DNA from: DATLYF01 sp035575095
Lineage (GTDB): Bacteria; Pseudomonadota; Gammaproteobacteria; Competibacterales; Competibacteraceae
Length of the DNA stretch: 5,349 bases
Reading direction: 5' to 3'
NCBI GenBank assembly: GCA_035575095.1
Contig: DATLYF010000160.1
Coordinates: 1-5,349, forward strand
The notes under the pieces are model-generated. The model searched no databases. It was not told where the DNA came from and saw only the letters and a program-made list of their open reading frames with translations. Positions 5,338 to 5,349 of the stretch are shown one piece after another. A program made the position numbers and the translations under genes. Positions within the stretch are counted from its first letter, which is position 1. Each line of letters opens with the position of its first letter.

Positions 5338-5349
5338 AAGCGTGGGAAG

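Noticed and set aside
5309..5349. Start of a tRNA or riboswitch directly after P2.
   Set aside because: Only about 30 bases of transcript are visible, and they match no tRNA acceptor arm or riboswitch core that I can recognise. The RNA gene is inferred only from promoter type.

Overview
The window looks like part of a lipopolysaccharide (LPS) or lipo-oligosaccharide core and lipid A assembly locus from a high-GC Gram-negative bacterium. It is probably a gammaproteobacterium; a betaproteobacterium cannot be excluded. The evidence is one lipid A acyltransferase very close to E. coli LpxL, two heptosyltransferase-type (GT9) genes, one GT4 and one GT2 glycosyltransferase of the LPS-core type, and the tail of a membrane protein at the left edge that could be an O-antigen ligase or polymerase. 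Codon use is uniformly GC-rich. The two clearly AT-richer patches (about 2100-2195 and 5110-5220) lie mainly between genes.

Layout from left to right: (1) 3-206, plus strand, the 3' end of a membrane protein gene that converges on and overlaps the next gene by 85 bp. (2) 122-1030 and 1027-2115, minus strand, a two-gene operon transcribed GT4 then GT9, joined by a 4-base GTGA overlap. (3) 2116-2254, a divergent control region with several small inverted repeats. (4) 2255-3088, plus strand, a lone GT2 glycosyltransferase. (5) 3139-4197 and 4200-5114, minus strand, a second two-gene operon transcribed lpxL then GT9, with only 2 bases between stop and start. (6) 5115-5349, a control region holding an AT-rich palindrome near lpxL and two tandem, near-consensus sigma-70-type promoters pointing right, out of the window. 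They have 16-bp spacers and GC-rich discriminators like those of rRNA and tRNA operons.

How the genes work together (inference from family knowledge): LpxL adds a secondary acyl chain to Kdo2-lipid IVA. The GT9 enzymes add heptoses (or a related sugar) from ADP-heptose to the inner core. The GT2 and GT4 enzymes extend or branch the core with hexoses or similar sugars, all at the cytoplasmic face of the inner membrane. If the left-edge protein is a WaaL-type ligase, it would join O-antigen to the finished core on the periplasmic side. No mobile element, CRISPR array or complete RNA gene is visible. The protein-coding part is fairly ordinary. The most notable non-coding signal is the rrn-like tandem promoter pair at the right edge.
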